From Terriglobia bacterium (GTDB lineage Bacteria; Acidobacteriota; Terriglobia; Bryobacterales; Bryobacteraceae): 64,000 bases of DNA. The stretch spans positions 1-64,000 of the forward strand of contig JANYJA010000070.1 in assembly GCA_025358575.1 (NCBI GenBank), written 5' to 3'. The notes beneath the pieces are model-generated. The model did no database searches and was not told the origin of the DNA. It saw only the letters and a list, made by a program, of their open reading frames with translations. Positions 9,053 through 18,308 of this stretch are shown in pieces; position 1 is the stretch's first letter; the number at the start of each line of letters is the position of its first letter. A program made the translations under genes and the position numbers.

Positions 9053-9775
9053 ATGAGTGTTGGCGTATCGAAAGAGGGGGAGTTGACGAGCGCCTCAGGG
9101 AAAAACGGGGGCAAAACGCCGGCCGCTGGCTTGGCTCTAGTTCTCTTCGGTTCGCCGGGTTCGGGCAAGGGTACTCAATCCAAGCTACTGATGGAACGCC
9201 TGGGCATTCCGCAGATTTCTACCGGCGACATGCTGCGCGACCATATCCGTCGTGGCGATGAAGTCGGAAAGGCTATTTCCGGTCTGATGAGTGCCGGGTT
9301 GCTCGTGCCCGATGAATTAGTCAATACGCTGGTGGCCGAGCGGCTCGCCGAACCGGACTCACGCAACGGATTTATTCTTGACGGATACCCGCGAACCCGC
9401 CAGCAAGCTGAAGTTCTGGTCGGACTTCTGAAGAGGCTGGGGATGGAAGAGGTGGTGATTCACCTCGTGGTCGATTACAATGTGATTAGTGCCCGTTTGA
9501 CGCAGCGCAGAGTTTGCCCGAAATGCGGCACACTTTATAACTCAGCGTCCCGGCCATCACGTATCCCTGGAATCTGCGACTCGGATGGGGAAACTTTGGA
9601 AATCCGCGATGACGATCGTGAGTCGGTCGTGCGTGAACGGTTGGATTCGTACGAGCGCCAGACCCGGCCTCTGATCGAATATTTTCGGGAAACCGGAAGG
9701 CGTTTGTATGAAATTGAGGCCAGCTTCGATCGGCCTGCAGTTGTGTTTGAAAAGATTACGAAGTTGTTGCAATGA
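9053..9775 (+). CDS. adk: Adenylate kinase with lid zinc-finger and N-terminal extension
   Basis: Catalyses AMP + ATP to 2 ADP in the cytosol. The P-loop GSPGSGKGTQ is at about residues 32-41, preceded by about 26 residues that most adenylate kinases lack. RISTGDMLRDHIRRG-type AMP-binding sequence follows (ISTGDMLRDHI), then FILDGYPRTRQQ. The lid is the long form with a C-P-K-C pair and a later C-D-S-D, a C,C,C,D metal site. AAGGA seven bases before ATG 9053 supports this start; a TTG at 9131 would give a conventional N-terminus but has no ribosome binding site. The stop overlaps map (ATGA). Confidence 0.96.
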   Translation: MSVGVSKEGELTSASGKNGGKTPAAGLALVLFGSPGSGKGTQSKLLMERLGIPQISTGDMLRDHIRRGDEVGKAISGLMSAGLLVPDELVNTLVAERLAEPDSRNGFILDGYPRTRQQAEVLVGLLKRLGMEEVVIHLVVDYNVISARLTQRRVCPKCGTLYNSASRPSRIPGICDSDGETLEIRDDDRESVVRERLDSYERQTRPLIEYFRETGRRLYEIEASFDRPAVVFEKITKLLQ

Positions 9776-10542
9776 TTATCCGGAAGACGCCCGAAGAGCT
9801 GGAGAAAATGCGCCGCAGTGGTCTGCTCGTGTACCAGATCCTGCAGAAATTGGGCGAAATGGCCGTTGAGGGTGTCACCACTCAGGAGCTCGAACTTACA
9901 GCTGAAAAAATGATCTCCGATGCCGGCGCGAAACCCGCCTTTAAGGGGTATTATGTTCCGGCGGCGGGCGAAAAGTATAAGTACGTGTTGTGCGTTTCGA
10001 TCAACGACGAGATTGTGCACGGGATGCCGTCTCCGAAGCGCATCCTGAAATCCGGGGATGTGGTTTCCATCGATACCGGAGTTTCACTCAACGGATTTTA
10101 CGGCGATTCCGCCCTGACTGTGGCTGTCGGTGAAATTAGCGAACAGGCTAAGCGTCTGATGAAAGTTACCGAAGAATCGCTTGAGCTGGCCATCGACAAG
10201 GTTCGTGAAGGTAACCGGCTTTTCGATGTGTGCAGCACCGTCGAAGAGCATGTGAAGAAGAATGGATTTTCCATCGTCCGCGAGTATGTGGGGCACGGGA
10301 TTGGGACGCAGTTGCACGAAGAGCCGCAGATTCCCAATTACGTCGACCGCAAGAACGACAATCCGCGACTGCGCGAAGGCATGGTGCTTGCCATCGAGCC
10401 CATGGTGAATTCGGGTAAAGCCGATACCAAGGTTTTGAAGGACAAGTGGACAGCCGTCACCAAAGACGGATCGTATTCGGCCCACTTTGAGCATTGCGTG
10501 GCAGTGACTAACAACGGACCTTGGGTCTTGACGCGGCCGTGA
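9772..10542 (+). CDS. map: Methionine aminopeptidase, type I
   Basis: Removes the initiator methionine from new proteins. The five metal ligands are visible in context: the Asp of SIDTGVS, the Asp of GFYGDSA, the His of YVGHGIG, the Glu of LAIEPM and the Glu of HFEHCV. 256 residues matches the short type-Ia enzyme without the N-terminal zinc domain. It overlaps adk by four bases (ATGA) and infA by four bases (GTGA), indicating translational coupling across adk-map-infA. Confidence 0.97.
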   Translation: MIIRKTPEELEKMRRSGLLVYQILQKLGEMAVEGVTTQELELTAEKMISDAGAKPAFKGYYVPAAGEKYKYVLCVSINDEIVHGMPSPKRILKSGDVVSIDTGVSLNGFYGDSALTVAVGEISEQAKRLMKVTEESLELAIDKVREGNRLFDVCSTVEEHVKKNGFSIVREYVGHGIGTQLHEEPQIPNYVDRKNDNPRLREGMVLAIEPMVNSGKADTKVLKDKWTAVTKDGSYSAHFEHCVAVTNNGPWVLTRP

Positions 10543-10742
10543 CGTTAGTGGACGCCAAAGTTTTGGAAGAATTACCCAGTCTGCTGTTTCGGCTGGAGTT
10601 GAACAACCAGCAGAGTGTGCTGGCTCATGCCGCCGGAGCGGCTGGCAAAAATTTTGTCCGGTTGTTGCCGGGCGACCGGGTGGAGGTCGAGCTCAGCGCG
10701 ACAGATCCGACCCGGGGGCGAATCGTTAAGAAGATTGGTTAA
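10539..10742 (+). CDS. infA: Translation initiation factor IF-1
   Basis: A single OB-fold protein that binds the 30S A-site during initiation. The sequence FRLELNNQQSVLAHAAGAAG followed by KNFVRLLPGDRVEVELSATD and RGRIVKK matches IF-1 closely. I choose GTG 10539, which overlaps the map stop as GTGA and gives 67 residues. The N-terminus is slightly shorter than the usual MAKEDxIExEG start and diverges there. Position between map and L36 is standard. Confidence 0.93.
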   Translation: MTLVDAKVLEELPSLLFRLELNNQQSVLAHAAGAAGKNFVRLLPGDRVEVELSATDPTRGRIVKKIG

Positions 10743-10757
10743 GTGCGTGAGGGCATC

Positions 10758-10871
10758 ATGAAAGTACGAGCAAGCGTGAAGAAGATGTGCGACAAATGCA
10801 AGGTAATCAACCGCGAAGGCGTGGTGCGTGTTATCTGCGTTAATCCCAAGCACAAACAGCGTCAAGGATAA
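10758..10871 (+). CDS. rpmJ: 50S ribosomal protein L36
   Basis: A 37-residue zinc-binding protein, too short for many gene finders. Translation gives [20 protein letters not shown] then [17 protein letters not shown]. The metal ligands Cys11, Cys14, Cys27 and His32 are all present, so this is the zinc form. It lies 15 bases after infA and 5 bases before S13, its normal place. Confidence 0.97.
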   Translation: MKVRASVKKMCDKCKVINREGVVRVICVNPKHKQRQG

Positions 10872-10876
10872 CGAAT

Positions 10877-11263
10877 ATGGCACGTATCGCCGGCGTCGAC
10901 CTGCCTCCAAAGAAACGAGCCGAAATTGGCTTAACTTACATTTACGGGATCGGCCGTACCCGCGCCAAGAGCCTGCTCTTTCGCTGCGGAATCGACTTCG
11001 ATAAGAAGATCGGGGATCTCACCGAAGACGAAGTCAACCACGTTCGGAACATCCTCGAAGAAGAGGGTTCGGTCGAAGGCGACCTTCGTAAAGAAATCTC
11101 GATGAACATTAAGCGTCACATCGAGATGGGGTCGTATCGCGGTCTTCGTCACCGTCGCGGCCTGCCCGTGCGCGGCCAGCGCAGCCACACTAACGCGCGC
11201 ACCCGCAAGGGTCCTCGTCGCGGCACCGTGACGAATAAGAAGAAAGCAACAGGAAAGACTTAA
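10877..11263 (+). CDS. rpsM: 30S ribosomal protein S13
   Basis: S13 contacts P-site tRNA and forms head bridges to the large subunit. [20 protein letters not shown] and the C-terminal basic block [20 protein letters not shown] are diagnostic. 128 residues is normal. The TAA overlaps the ATG of S11 by one base. Confidence 0.98.
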   Translation: MARIAGVDLPPKKRAEIGLTYIYGIGRTRAKSLLFRCGIDFDKKIGDLTEDEVNHVRNILEEEGSVEGDLRKEISMNIKRHIEMGSYRGLRHRRGLPVRGQRSHTNARTRKGPRRGTVTNKKKATGKT

Positions 11264-11673
11264 TGGCCAAACCAGCAGCCAAGCCCGCTACCAAGAAGAA
11301 GACCTTCAAGAAAAAAGAGCGAAAGAACGTTCACTCTGGAATCGTGCATATCCAGGCAACGTTCAACAACACCATCGTTACCATTGCCGATCAGGAAGGC
11401 AACACCATCTCCTGGTCGAGCGCCGGGTCGCTCGGGTTCCGCGGGTCGCGCAAAGGCACCCCGTTTGCCGCCCAGCAGGCCGCGCTCACGGCTGCCGGTA
11501 AAGCTAAGGAATCGGGTCTCCGGACGGTCGAAGTTCGCATCAGCGGTCCCGGCTCCGGCCGCGAATCCGCTGTTCGCGCGCTCACCACCGTAGGTATCGA
11601 TGTTCGCACCATCAAAGACAGCACGCCGATGCCGCATAACGGCTGTCGTCCGCCTAAGAAGCGTCGAGTTTAA
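11263..11673 (+). CDS. rpsK: 30S ribosomal protein S11
   Basis: S11 lines the mRNA exit channel on the 30S platform. It has a Lys/Ala-rich N-terminus and the conserved [15 protein letters not shown] motif, [14 protein letters not shown] and the ending [15 protein letters not shown]. 136 residues is within the family range. The gene starts inside the S13 stop (TAATG). Confidence 0.98.
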   Translation: MAKPAAKPATKKKTFKKKERKNVHSGIVHIQATFNNTIVTIADQEGNTISWSSAGSLGFRGSRKGTPFAAQQAALTAAGKAKESGLRTVEVRISGPGSGRESAVRALTTVGIDVRTIKDSTPMPHNGCRPPKKRRV

Positions 11674-11773
11674 GTTATTGAAAACGTAGTAGAATAAAAA
11701 GTACCCACCGAAGCAGGACGAAGATCCTTCGGGATCGTAAACTGCACGTGACAACCCCAGAAGGAGAACTAAT
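11674..11773 (+). promoter_or_regulatory. 100-base leader between S11 and S4 with a UUCG hairpin
   Basis: The longest gap inside the ribosomal cluster. It holds a small perfect hairpin GATCC-TTCG-GGATC at 11723-11736 with a stable tetraloop, an A-rich patch (AATAAAAAG) near 11693, and a strong AAGGAG at 11761-11766 before the S4 start. Seen directly. That it is a leader for S4 autoregulation or an internal promoter is inference from known S4 regulation in other phyla. Confidence 0.35.
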
Positions 11774-12409
11774 TTGGCACGTTACCGAGGCCCTGTGTGC
11801 CGGCTTTGCCGCCGCGAGGGCATGAAACTATTTCTTAAAGGCGAGCGGTGTCATACCGAGAAGTGCGCCATTGAAAAGCGCAACTTCGTTCCCGGTCAGC
11901 ATGGCCAGTCGCGCAAAACCAAGAAGACCGTCGGCTATGGCCTGCAACTGCGCGAAAAGCAGAAGACCAAACGCGTCTATGGCCTGCTCGAAACCCAGTT
12001 CCGCAATAACTTCGAAAAAGCCGCGCACATGAAGGGCATCACCGGCGAAAATTTGCTCGGTTTGCTCGAACGCCGGCTGGACAGCGTGATTTACCGCATG
12101 GGCTTCGGCACCAGCCGCGCCCAGTCCCGCCAAATCGTTCGCCACGGCCACGTGCAGGTCAACGGGCGCAAGGTCAATATTCCCTCCTTCACCGTCAAGC
12201 CCGGCGAAGAAATTTCCATTCGTGAAAGCAGCAAGAACCACCCCACCATTTTGGCCGCCCGTGACGCCACCGCGCACGCGCCCGCGCCAAGCTGGATGGA
12301 AGTGGATCGCGATAACCTCAAAGCAAAAATCGGCGGCATGCCCAAGCGCGACGAGCTTGTGCAAATCCCCATCAACGAACAATTGATCGTCGAACTGTAC
12401 TCCAAGTAG
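11774..12409 (+). CDS. rpsD: 30S ribosomal protein S4
   Basis: S4 nucleates 30S assembly and regulates the alpha operon in enterobacteria. The start is TTG 11774 with AAGGAG eight bases upstream, giving [20 protein letters not shown]. The protein has the two cysteines of CRLCRREG and later C..C (RCHTEKCAI), a zinc-type N-terminus, and the S4 RNA-binding domain ESRLDSV-like segment [14 protein letters not shown] with [20 protein letters not shown]. 211 residues is normal. Confidence 0.97.
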   Translation: MARYRGPVCRLCRREGMKLFLKGERCHTEKCAIEKRNFVPGQHGQSRKTKKTVGYGLQLREKQKTKRVYGLLETQFRNNFEKAAHMKGITGENLLGLLERRLDSVIYRMGFGTSRAQSRQIVRHGHVQVNGRKVNIPSFTVKPGEEISIRESSKNHPTILAARDATAHAPAPSWMEVDRDNLKAKIGGMPKRDELVQIPINEQLIVELYSK

Positions 12410-12458
12410 TGTGTGGAGGGCGCGCCCATCGCGCCCTGAACGCGAGGAAATTAAAATT

Positions 12459-13502
12459 ATGTTCAAGGGCTTTCAAAAACCTAAACGCCTGGTCGCCAAT
12501 ACCGAAACACTTACCGAACGGTTTGGCTCATTTACCGCGCAGCCTTTCCAGCGCGGCTTTGGTACCACCATCGGCAACGCGCTCCGCCGCGTGCTCCTCA
12601 GCTCCATCGAAGGAGCCGCCATCACCGCGGTTCGCATCGAAGGTGCCGATCATGAATTTAGCCCGATCCCGGGCGTGGTTGAAGACGCCACCGATATCAT
12701 CCTCAACTTGAAGCAGATTCCTTTCAAGATCATGAGCGAGGGTGTCAAAACCGTTCGCCTAGTTGCAGATTCGGCGGGCGAAATTTTCTCCGGTCAAATC
12801 CTAACCGATCCCGACGTCGAAGTTCTAGATCGCAATCTGCACGTCGCCACCGTCAGCGAAGGCGGCAAGCTTAATATCGAGATGCGCCTGAAGAGCGGAC
12901 GCGGCTATGTCAGCGCCGATAAGAACTATGACGAAGATCTCGCCATTGGCTTCATCCCCATTGATTCGGTTCACTCGCCCGTGCGCAAGGTCAATTTCGT
13001 CATCGAAGCAGCCCGCCTTGGCCAGATGACCGACTATGACAAGCTCACGCTGGAAGTTTGGACCAACGGCGCCGTTTCGCCGCAGGATTCCATCGGCTTC
13101 GCCGCGAAGCTGCTGAAAGATCACATGTCGATCTTCATCAACTTCGAAGAGCTTCCCGAAGCTTCCGAAGACACCTCCGAGCGCGGCATGGATAAGATGG
13201 GCGATCAGCTTAACCGTTCCGTCGAAGAGCTAGAGCTTTCAGTTCGTTCCTACAATTGCCTGAAGAACGCCAACATACAGACCATCGCGGAACTGGTTCA
13301 GAAGACTGAATCCGAGATGCTGCGCACTAAGAATTTCGGTCGCAAGTCGCTCAACGAAATCAAGGAAATTTTGATGAGCATGGGCCTATCGCTCGGCATG
13401 AAACCCGACGCGCATGGGCGCCTTATCGCTCCTCCCCCGCCGCCCCCGGGTTCAGTGCCGGAATATATTGAAGGAGAAGAAGAAGGCCAGCAGTTCGAGT
13501 AG
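12459..13502 (+). CDS. rpoA: DNA-directed RNA polymerase subunit alpha
   Basis: The alpha dimer scaffolds RNA polymerase and its C-terminal domain contacts UP elements and activators. The start is ATG 12459 after GAGGAAAT, giving 347 residues; an earlier GTG has no support. The N-terminal domain shows [17 protein letters not shown]-type sequence ([18 protein letters not shown]) and the C-terminal domain [20 protein letters not shown]. The protein ends in an Ala/Pro- and acid-rich tail (PPPPPPG then [10 protein letters not shown]). It lies between S4 and L17 as usual. Confidence 0.98.
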   Translation: MFKGFQKPKRLVANTETLTERFGSFTAQPFQRGFGTTIGNALRRVLLSSIEGAAITAVRIEGADHEFSPIPGVVEDATDIILNLKQIPFKIMSEGVKTVRLVADSAGEIFSGQILTDPDVEVLDRNLHVATVSEGGKLNIEMRLKSGRGYVSADKNYDEDLAIGFIPIDSVHSPVRKVNFVIEAARLGQMTDYDKLTLEVWTNGAVSPQDSIGFAAKLLKDHMSIFINFEELPEASEDTSERGMDKMGDQLNRSVEELELSVRSYNCLKNANIQTIAELVQKTESEMLRTKNFGRKSLNEIKEILMSMGLSLGMKPDAHGRLIAPPPPPPGSVPEYIEGEEEGQQFE

Positions 13503-13530
13503 TCGGGCTTCTTCACGCGAGATACTTCCC

Positions 13531-13971
13531 ATGAGACACAGAGTCGGCACTTCAAAACTAAAGCGCGATGTTGGCGCCCGCAATTCGCTTCTCAAGAATC
13601 TGGTGACCAGCGTGATACTCGAAGAGCGCGTGGTCACCACCGTTCCCAAGGCCAAGGCCGTCAAACCTCTGGTCGAAAAGATGATCACCCTTGGCAAGCG
13701 CGATACCCTTCATGCGCGCCGCCAGGCGGCAGCTTTTCTCGAAACACCCGCATCGGTCAAGAAGCTTTTCGACACGCTAGGCACCCGTTTTGGTCAGCGG
13801 CCCGGCGGCTATACCAGAATCGTTCGCATTGGATATCGTAAGGGCGATGGCGCCGAACAGTGCATGCTCGAACTGGTCGGTTCGGAGCTCGTCAAGCGAG
13901 CCGCCGATCGGGCCAAGCGCCGCGAAGAGCGCCTCAAAGCCCAACGCGAGGGCGGCGAACCCGAAGCCTAA
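13531..13971 (+). CDS. rplQ: 50S ribosomal protein L17
   Basis: L17 sits beside the exit tunnel. The start at ATG 13531 gives [20 protein letters not shown], the family N-terminus; an earlier in-frame start would overlap rpoA. Conserved [20 protein letters not shown] is present. With 146 residues it is longer than the common 116-130 because of a charged C-terminal tail. It ends the ribosomal cluster. Confidence 0.97.
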   Translation: MRHRVGTSKLKRDVGARNSLLKNLVTSVILEERVVTTVPKAKAVKPLVEKMITLGKRDTLHARRQAAAFLETPASVKKLFDTLGTRFGQRPGGYTRIVRIGYRKGDGAEQCMLELVGSELVKRAADRAKRREERLKAQREGGEPEA

Positions 13972-13974
13972 GCC

Positions 13975-14235
13975 ATGGCCCGCGGTTGGGAAAGCAAATC
14001 CGTCGAAGATCAAATCGAAGCTGCCGAGCGCCGGGTTTTCAAACCCGGCGCTCCTGCGTTGACCGCCGCGCAAATTGAAATCGTGAAGAAGCGTGAGTCA
14101 ATCGAACTCACCCGCAAGCGCGTTGTGCGAGAGCTTGACGCCACGCTCAATCCCCGTTACCAGCAACAACTGCGTAAATCGCTGGCACATCTCGATGAGC
14201 AGTTGCGCCTGCTGAGCGACGGCCCCGCGGCCTAA
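13975..14235 (+). CDS. Uncharacterised small helical protein after L17
   Basis: An 86-residue protein starting four bases after the L17 stop, so it is probably co-transcribed with the ribosomal cluster. It opens MARGWESKSVEDQIEAAERR and is rich in Glu, Arg and Ala with the segment IELTRKRVVRELDATLNPRY and LAHLDEQLRLLS; mostly alpha-helical, possibly a coiled coil, with no cysteines or membrane segment. I do not recognise the family well enough to name it. It ends 6 bases before the convergent beta-propeller gene. Confidence 0.7.
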   Translation: MARGWESKSVEDQIEAAERRVFKPGAPALTAAQIEIVKKRESIELTRKRVVRELDATLNPRYQQQLRKSLAHLDEQLRLLSDGPAA

Positions 14236-14241
14236 ACGGAT

Positions 14242-16182
14242 CTAAGGCGCTATCACGATTGCCGACGGCGTCCCTGGCAGCCGCACTGGACCGCTTACCA
14301 CGCCGGAGGCTAGATTCACAATGTCCAGACCTGCCGCCGTGACTGTCCACGCCTCAGACCCGTCCGGCGTAATGGCCAGCATCGAAGGGCTCGATCCCAC
14401 CGGGAAGCTGGCGACTTGAGTATGCGTGGCGAGATTCGCCGCGAACAGCAGGTTGTTCCCCGAGTCGGTGACGTACGCCTTCGATCCATCGGGGGAAACC
14501 GCCACACCCACCAGCGAACCGTTCGCCGGCGTAAATTTGATGGTTGCCGTGATCGCACCGGTTGCCGTGGCGATCAAATGAACGTGCCCAAAATTTGAAG
14601 TGCACAGTAGAGTCGATCCGTCTGGAGTCAAACCAATCGCCCCGACCCCATCCGGAATGTTAATGATCCCGACCGGCTTGTAAGTGGAAGTATCCACTAC
14701 CACAATTTCGCCCTGCGACAGAAGCGACACGGTGGGCGCGTGCGGTCCGGCTCCCGAAACGAAGTTCACCGACACATAGAGACGTTTGCCATCCGGTGAC
14801 GGAACTGCCTGGCCGATATTCTGCAAGTTTCCGGCTGGGATAACCGCAATTTGACTCAGCGATGTCGCATTCAGAATACTCACTTGCGCGGGGCCCGCCG
14901 CATACAGAACCGTCCCGCTGGGGCTGAAGCTAAGGTTGCCCGCTGGGCCGACGTCAAACCCCAGCCTATTCGTCGCGAGATTCAAAATTAGAATGCTTCC
15001 GCTTGGCGAAAACGCATACGATGACGCCCAAACAGACTTTGCGCCAGGCTCAATAGCCACGGTATTGATTCCCGAGCCGCCCAGAGCCGTATGAGTCACC
15101 TGGCGGGAAGCGACGTCCACTGAGCTAATCGCGCTGATGTCGGCGTTCACCACATAAAGCGCGGAGCCGTCTTTCGATAAGGCAAGGGCGCTCAAAGGAC
15201 CAAGTTGGGGAGTGGTCTTCACGGTGGTTTGCGTTTGAATCTGAAATTCAGATACACCCGCCGCCCCGTTTGTCGATAAATCGAGAGAGTAGAGTTCTTT
15301 TCCATCGGGCGAGATCGCGAATTGGATCGGGCGATAGTTAACCGGAGCGTCGAATAGAGTCGCGCCCGTGGAGATATTCAGAGCCAGTATAGAAGGATCG
15401 CCGAAGGCGATGTAAGCCGCAGAGCCGTCCGGCGAAGAGATGACCGCCGCCGGCCGCGCACTGCCCGCCGGAAGAGGAAACCGGTTCACAATCGCCGACA
15501 CGCGCGGGTCAATCACCAACAGTTCGTTGCTGCTGTCCGTCATCAGGATCAGTCCGCTCGGCGTCACGGCAAGCCCCGACGGACTCTGGTTCACCGGGAT
15601 CTGTCCCGTCAGGGCGAGCGTGGCCGCGTCAATCACTTGAATGTATTGATTCACGAATCCGATTTCGAAATAAAGATGCTTACCGTCCGGCGATGCCAGC
15701 AGCGGCCCCAGGCTTCCGCTAAATGCGATGCTTTGCGATGCCGTGACTTGATAAGTTGTCGTATCCATGGCGAGCAGCAGGGAATTGGGGACGACTTGCG
15801 GAGCAAAAACATAAATATGCGCTCCATCCGGATTCATGACAACTTCCAAAGGCGGCGTACCCGACACTCCGATCGGGATCGGTATCGTGGCCAGGATTGC
15901 GCCGGTGGATGTGTCGATCGCTTGTAACTGGCGCTTGGTGTCGACGGTAACGAACATCTTTTTGCCATCGGGGCTGAGAGCGATGCCGTCACCTCCCGAA
16001 CCGGTTACAATCGAGCGCGACGGAGCCAGTGTCGCTGCGTTGAAGACACTGATGGTGGAAGGCGCGTTACAGCAGATGGTCACGTATGCGGTAGATGACG
16101 ACGATGCCTGAAGATGAGCAACTGTGTAGAAAATAGCCGCCTGCAGAACAACTCGCGCGACGATGCGTGCGCACTGAAACAT
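14242..16182 (-). CDS. Secreted YVTN-type beta-propeller protein
   Basis: A 646-residue exported protein. After a signal peptide of about 26 residues (hydrophobic VVLQAAIFYTVAHLQA) come many repeats of about 40 residues with the pattern SPDGKxLYV/AYVT (for example ALSPDGKKMFVTVD, VSPDGSKAYVTDSGNN, TPDGSEAWTV), the signature of YVTN/lactonase-like seven-bladed propellers. ATG 16182 is preferred because AGAGAGG precedes it by seven bases; a TTG further up has no such site. Such proteins in acidobacteria are usually of unknown ligand. It follows rlmI after 101 bases, with a perfect palindrome in the gap. Confidence 0.85.
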   Translation of the reverse strand: MFQCARIVARVVLQAAIFYTVAHLQASSSSTAYVTICCNAPSTISVFNAATLAPSRSIVTGSGGDGIALSPDGKKMFVTVDTKRQLQAIDTSTGAILATIPIPIGVSGTPPLEVVMNPDGAHIYVFAPQVVPNSLLLAMDTTTYQVTASQSIAFSGSLGPLLASPDGKHLYFEIGFVNQYIQVIDAATLALTGQIPVNQSPSGLAVTPSGLILMTDSSNELLVIDPRVSAIVNRFPLPAGSARPAAVISSPDGSAAYIAFGDPSILALNISTGATLFDAPVNYRPIQFAISPDGKELYSLDLSTNGAAGVSEFQIQTQTTVKTTPQLGPLSALALSKDGSALYVVNADISAISSVDVASRQVTHTALGGSGINTVAIEPGAKSVWASSYAFSPSGSILILNLATNRLGFDVGPAGNLSFSPSGTVLYAAGPAQVSILNATSLSQIAVIPAGNLQNIGQAVPSPDGKRLYVSVNFVSGAGPHAPTVSLLSQGEIVVVDTSTYKPVGIINIPDGVGAIGLTPDGSTLLCTSNFGHVHLIATATGAITATIKFTPANGSLVGVAVSPDGSKAYVTDSGNNLLFAANLATHTQVASFPVGSSPSMLAITPDGSEAWTVTAAGLDIVNLASGVVSGPVRLPGTPSAIVIAP

Positions 16183-16243
16183 AAGTAATACCTCTCTATC
16201 CGCCAATAGATCGGATTCGGCAGTGGTATGAGTCTATCGAAGT

Positions 16244-16255
16244 TTTCCCGGGAAA
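16244..16255. promoter_or_regulatory. 12-bp perfect palindrome upstream of the beta-propeller gene
   Basis: TTTCCCGGGAAA is self-complementary over 12 bases and lies about 62 bases upstream of the beta-propeller start, in the gap after rlmI. It could be an operator for a dimeric regulator. A short TAAACTTAAT stretch beside it on the minus strand may be part of a promoter. Function is inferred only from symmetry and position. Confidence 0.35.
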
Positions 16256-16283
16256 TTAAGTTTAATGGCGCAGTTGCCTTTAC

Positions 16284-17450
16284 TCACAAAACCTGCAGCA
16301 CCAAGCACTTCAAATAGAGCGTCTCAGGGACCGTCAACAGCACCGGATGATCCTGCGCCTGCATCCGCCGCTCCAACACCCGTACCGTTCGCCCGGCATC
16401 GAGCGACGCCTCCGCCACCAGCTCCAGGAATTGTCCCTCGGACACATGATGCGAGCAGGAACACGTCACCAGCAATCCGCCTGGACGCAAGAGCCGCATC
16501 GCCCGCAGATTGATGTCCTTATATCCGCGCACCGCGCCTTCGATTTGCTTACGCGATTTGGCGAATGCCGGCGGATCCAGAATCACCGTATCGAATTGCC
16601 GCCGCGCCGACGCATAGCTCGACAGCAGTTCGAACACGTCGGCTTCTCTAAACTCCATGTTGCCGATTCCGTTCGCCTCGGCATTGCGGCGCGCCATCGC
16701 GAGCGCGCTCACGCTGCTATCCACCGCTTCCACGCGCTCGCAACGCGCCGCCAAGTGCAGCGCGAATCCGCCTGTCGATGTAAAACAGTCGAGAGCCTGC
16801 CCTCGCGCCAGCCGCGCCGCAGCGGCGTAGTTTTCGCGCTGATCCAGATAAATGCCCGTCTTCTGCCCGTGCGCCAAATCCGCGTGCAGTTTCAAGCCGT
16901 TCATCTTCACGTGAATGGACTCCGGAATCTCGCCGTGCAACACCGAGACTTCGCGTGGAAGAAATTCCTGCGCCCGCACGGCCGCATCATTCCGTGCCAA
17001 AATTCCCAGAGGCGCGCACAACTCCACCAGCGCGCTCACAATCTCCGGCATAGCCCGGTTCATTCCTTGATCCAGCGCCTGCAACACTAGATACTCGCCG
17101 TAGCGATCGACAATCAATCCGGGAAGAAAGTCGCCCTCTGCGTGCACCAGCCGATAGGCTTCGGAATCCCGCACCACCAGCTTGCGCAGTTCCGCCGCAG
17201 CGATCAGCCGCCGCAGATAGAACGCGCCATCCACATCCTCGGCGGCTTGACGCGACAAAAATCGCAGCGTGATCTGCGATGTGCTGCTGTAATGCGCCGT
17301 GCCCAGCGGCTTAGACGCATGGTCCATCACGCGCACCACGTCACCCGCGCACGCGTCGCCCGCGTCCACAATATCGCTTTGAAATATCCACGGATGCCCG
17401 CTCTGCACCCGCAGCGCGGCTTTTCTGTTGACGCGAACGGTCGCCGTCAA
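16284..17450 (-). CDS. rlmI: 23S rRNA (cytosine-5) methyltransferase, RlmI type
   Basis: A 388-residue SAM-dependent methyltransferase with an N-terminal PUA-like domain (residues ~1-75, HPWIFQSDIVDAGDACAGDV) and a Rossmann domain. The SAM site is ALDCFTSTGGFALHLAARC, and the catalytic region reads VILDPPAFAKSRK with the later TCSCSHHV holding the catalytic cysteine. This is the COG1092/RlmI arrangement, which modifies C1962 in E. coli. The start overlaps the end of htpX by four bases, so it is translated with it. The specific target in this organism is inferred. Confidence 0.88.
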   Translation of the reverse strand: MTATVRVNRKAALRVQSGHPWIFQSDIVDAGDACAGDVVRVMDHASKPLGTAHYSSTSQITLRFLSRQAAEDVDGAFYLRRLIAAAELRKLVVRDSEAYRLVHAEGDFLPGLIVDRYGEYLVLQALDQGMNRAMPEIVSALVELCAPLGILARNDAAVRAQEFLPREVSVLHGEIPESIHVKMNGLKLHADLAHGQKTGIYLDQRENYAAAARLARGQALDCFTSTGGFALHLAARCERVEAVDSSVSALAMARRNAEANGIGNMEFREADVFELLSSYASARRQFDTVILDPPAFAKSRKQIEGAVRGYKDINLRAMRLLRPGGLLVTCSCSHHVSEGQFLELVAEASLDAGRTVRVLERRMQAQDHPVLLTVPETLYLKCLVLQVL

Positions 17451-18295
17451 CGCATCGCCTGCAATCGCGCAATGCGGTCTTCCGTGCTCGGATGCGTCGA
17501 AAATAACTTCAACAGCCCTCCGCCGAGCGGCTTCATGATGTACAAATGCGAAGTCGCCGGGTTCGCCTCCATTGGAATCTGCTTCGATGCGGTGTCCAAC
17601 TTCTGCAGCGCTGATATCAGCGGATACGGTGTCCCCGTAAACTGCGCCGACGCCGCATCCGCGTCGTTCTCGCGCGTTCGTGAAATAGCCATCTGTATCA
17701 TCATCGCCGCAATCGGCGCCAGAATCATCATCAATATTCCGACCACCGGACTTCCGCCCTCATCGTCATCGCGACGGCCGCCGAAGAAGAACGCGAGGCG
17801 CGCCGCGCCGGTAATCGCCGCCGCAATTGTCGCCGCCACCGAGCTGATCAGAATGTCGCGATGCAGCACGTGCCCCATCTCATGCGCCACCACGCCTTCC
17901 AATTCCCGCGGAGTCATCAAGCGCAAAATGCCGCTCGTGAACGCTACCGACGCGTGCTGCGGATTTCGCCCCGTCGCGAAAGCATTCGGCGATTCTTCCG
18001 GCGTGACATACAGCTTAGGCATCGGCAGTCCCATGCGCCGCGCCAAATTCTCCACCATTGGAGCGACCTGAGCGTAAGTGCGCGGGTCCGTCTCCGCCGT
18101 CAGCGGCTGCGCGCCGGACATCGAAAGCGCTAGCTTGTCCGAAAAGAAATAGCTGGCGAAATTAGCCGTCACCGCGAACGCCAGCCCCATATAAATGCCT
18201 TGCCGCCCAGCGATAAGCTGTCCGCCCCAAATCAGGAGCGCGCTCAATGCGCCGAGCAGCAGGACCGTCTTCAGCATGTTCGTGCTGTTGTGCAT
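17447..18295 (-). CDS. htpX: Membrane zinc metalloprotease HtpX (M48 family)
   Basis: An inner-membrane protease that removes damaged membrane proteins. The zinc site HEMGH is at residues 138-142 in VVAHEMGHVLH, with a later conserved RENDAD supplying the third ligand. Two hydrophobic segments come before the catalytic domain (residues ~10-28 and ~34-52) and two after it, separated by a short glycine- and acid-rich loop (GGRRDDDEGG). 282 residues is the family length. It lies 13 bases after clpB, which supports a heat-shock operon, and overlaps rlmI. Confidence 0.94.
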   Translation of the reverse strand: MHNSTNMLKTVLLLGALSALLIWGGQLIAGRQGIYMGLAFAVTANFASYFFSDKLALSMSGAQPLTAETDPRTYAQVAPMVENLARRMGLPMPKLYVTPEESPNAFATGRNPQHASVAFTSGILRLMTPRELEGVVAHEMGHVLHRDILISSVAATIAAAITGAARLAFFFGGRRDDDEGGSPVVGILMMILAPIAAMMIQMAISRTRENDADAASAQFTGTPYPLISALQKLDTASKQIPMEANPATSHLYIMKPLGGGLLKLFSTHPSTEDRIARLQAMR

Positions 18296-18308
18296 TTACG
18301 TGCCGCCG

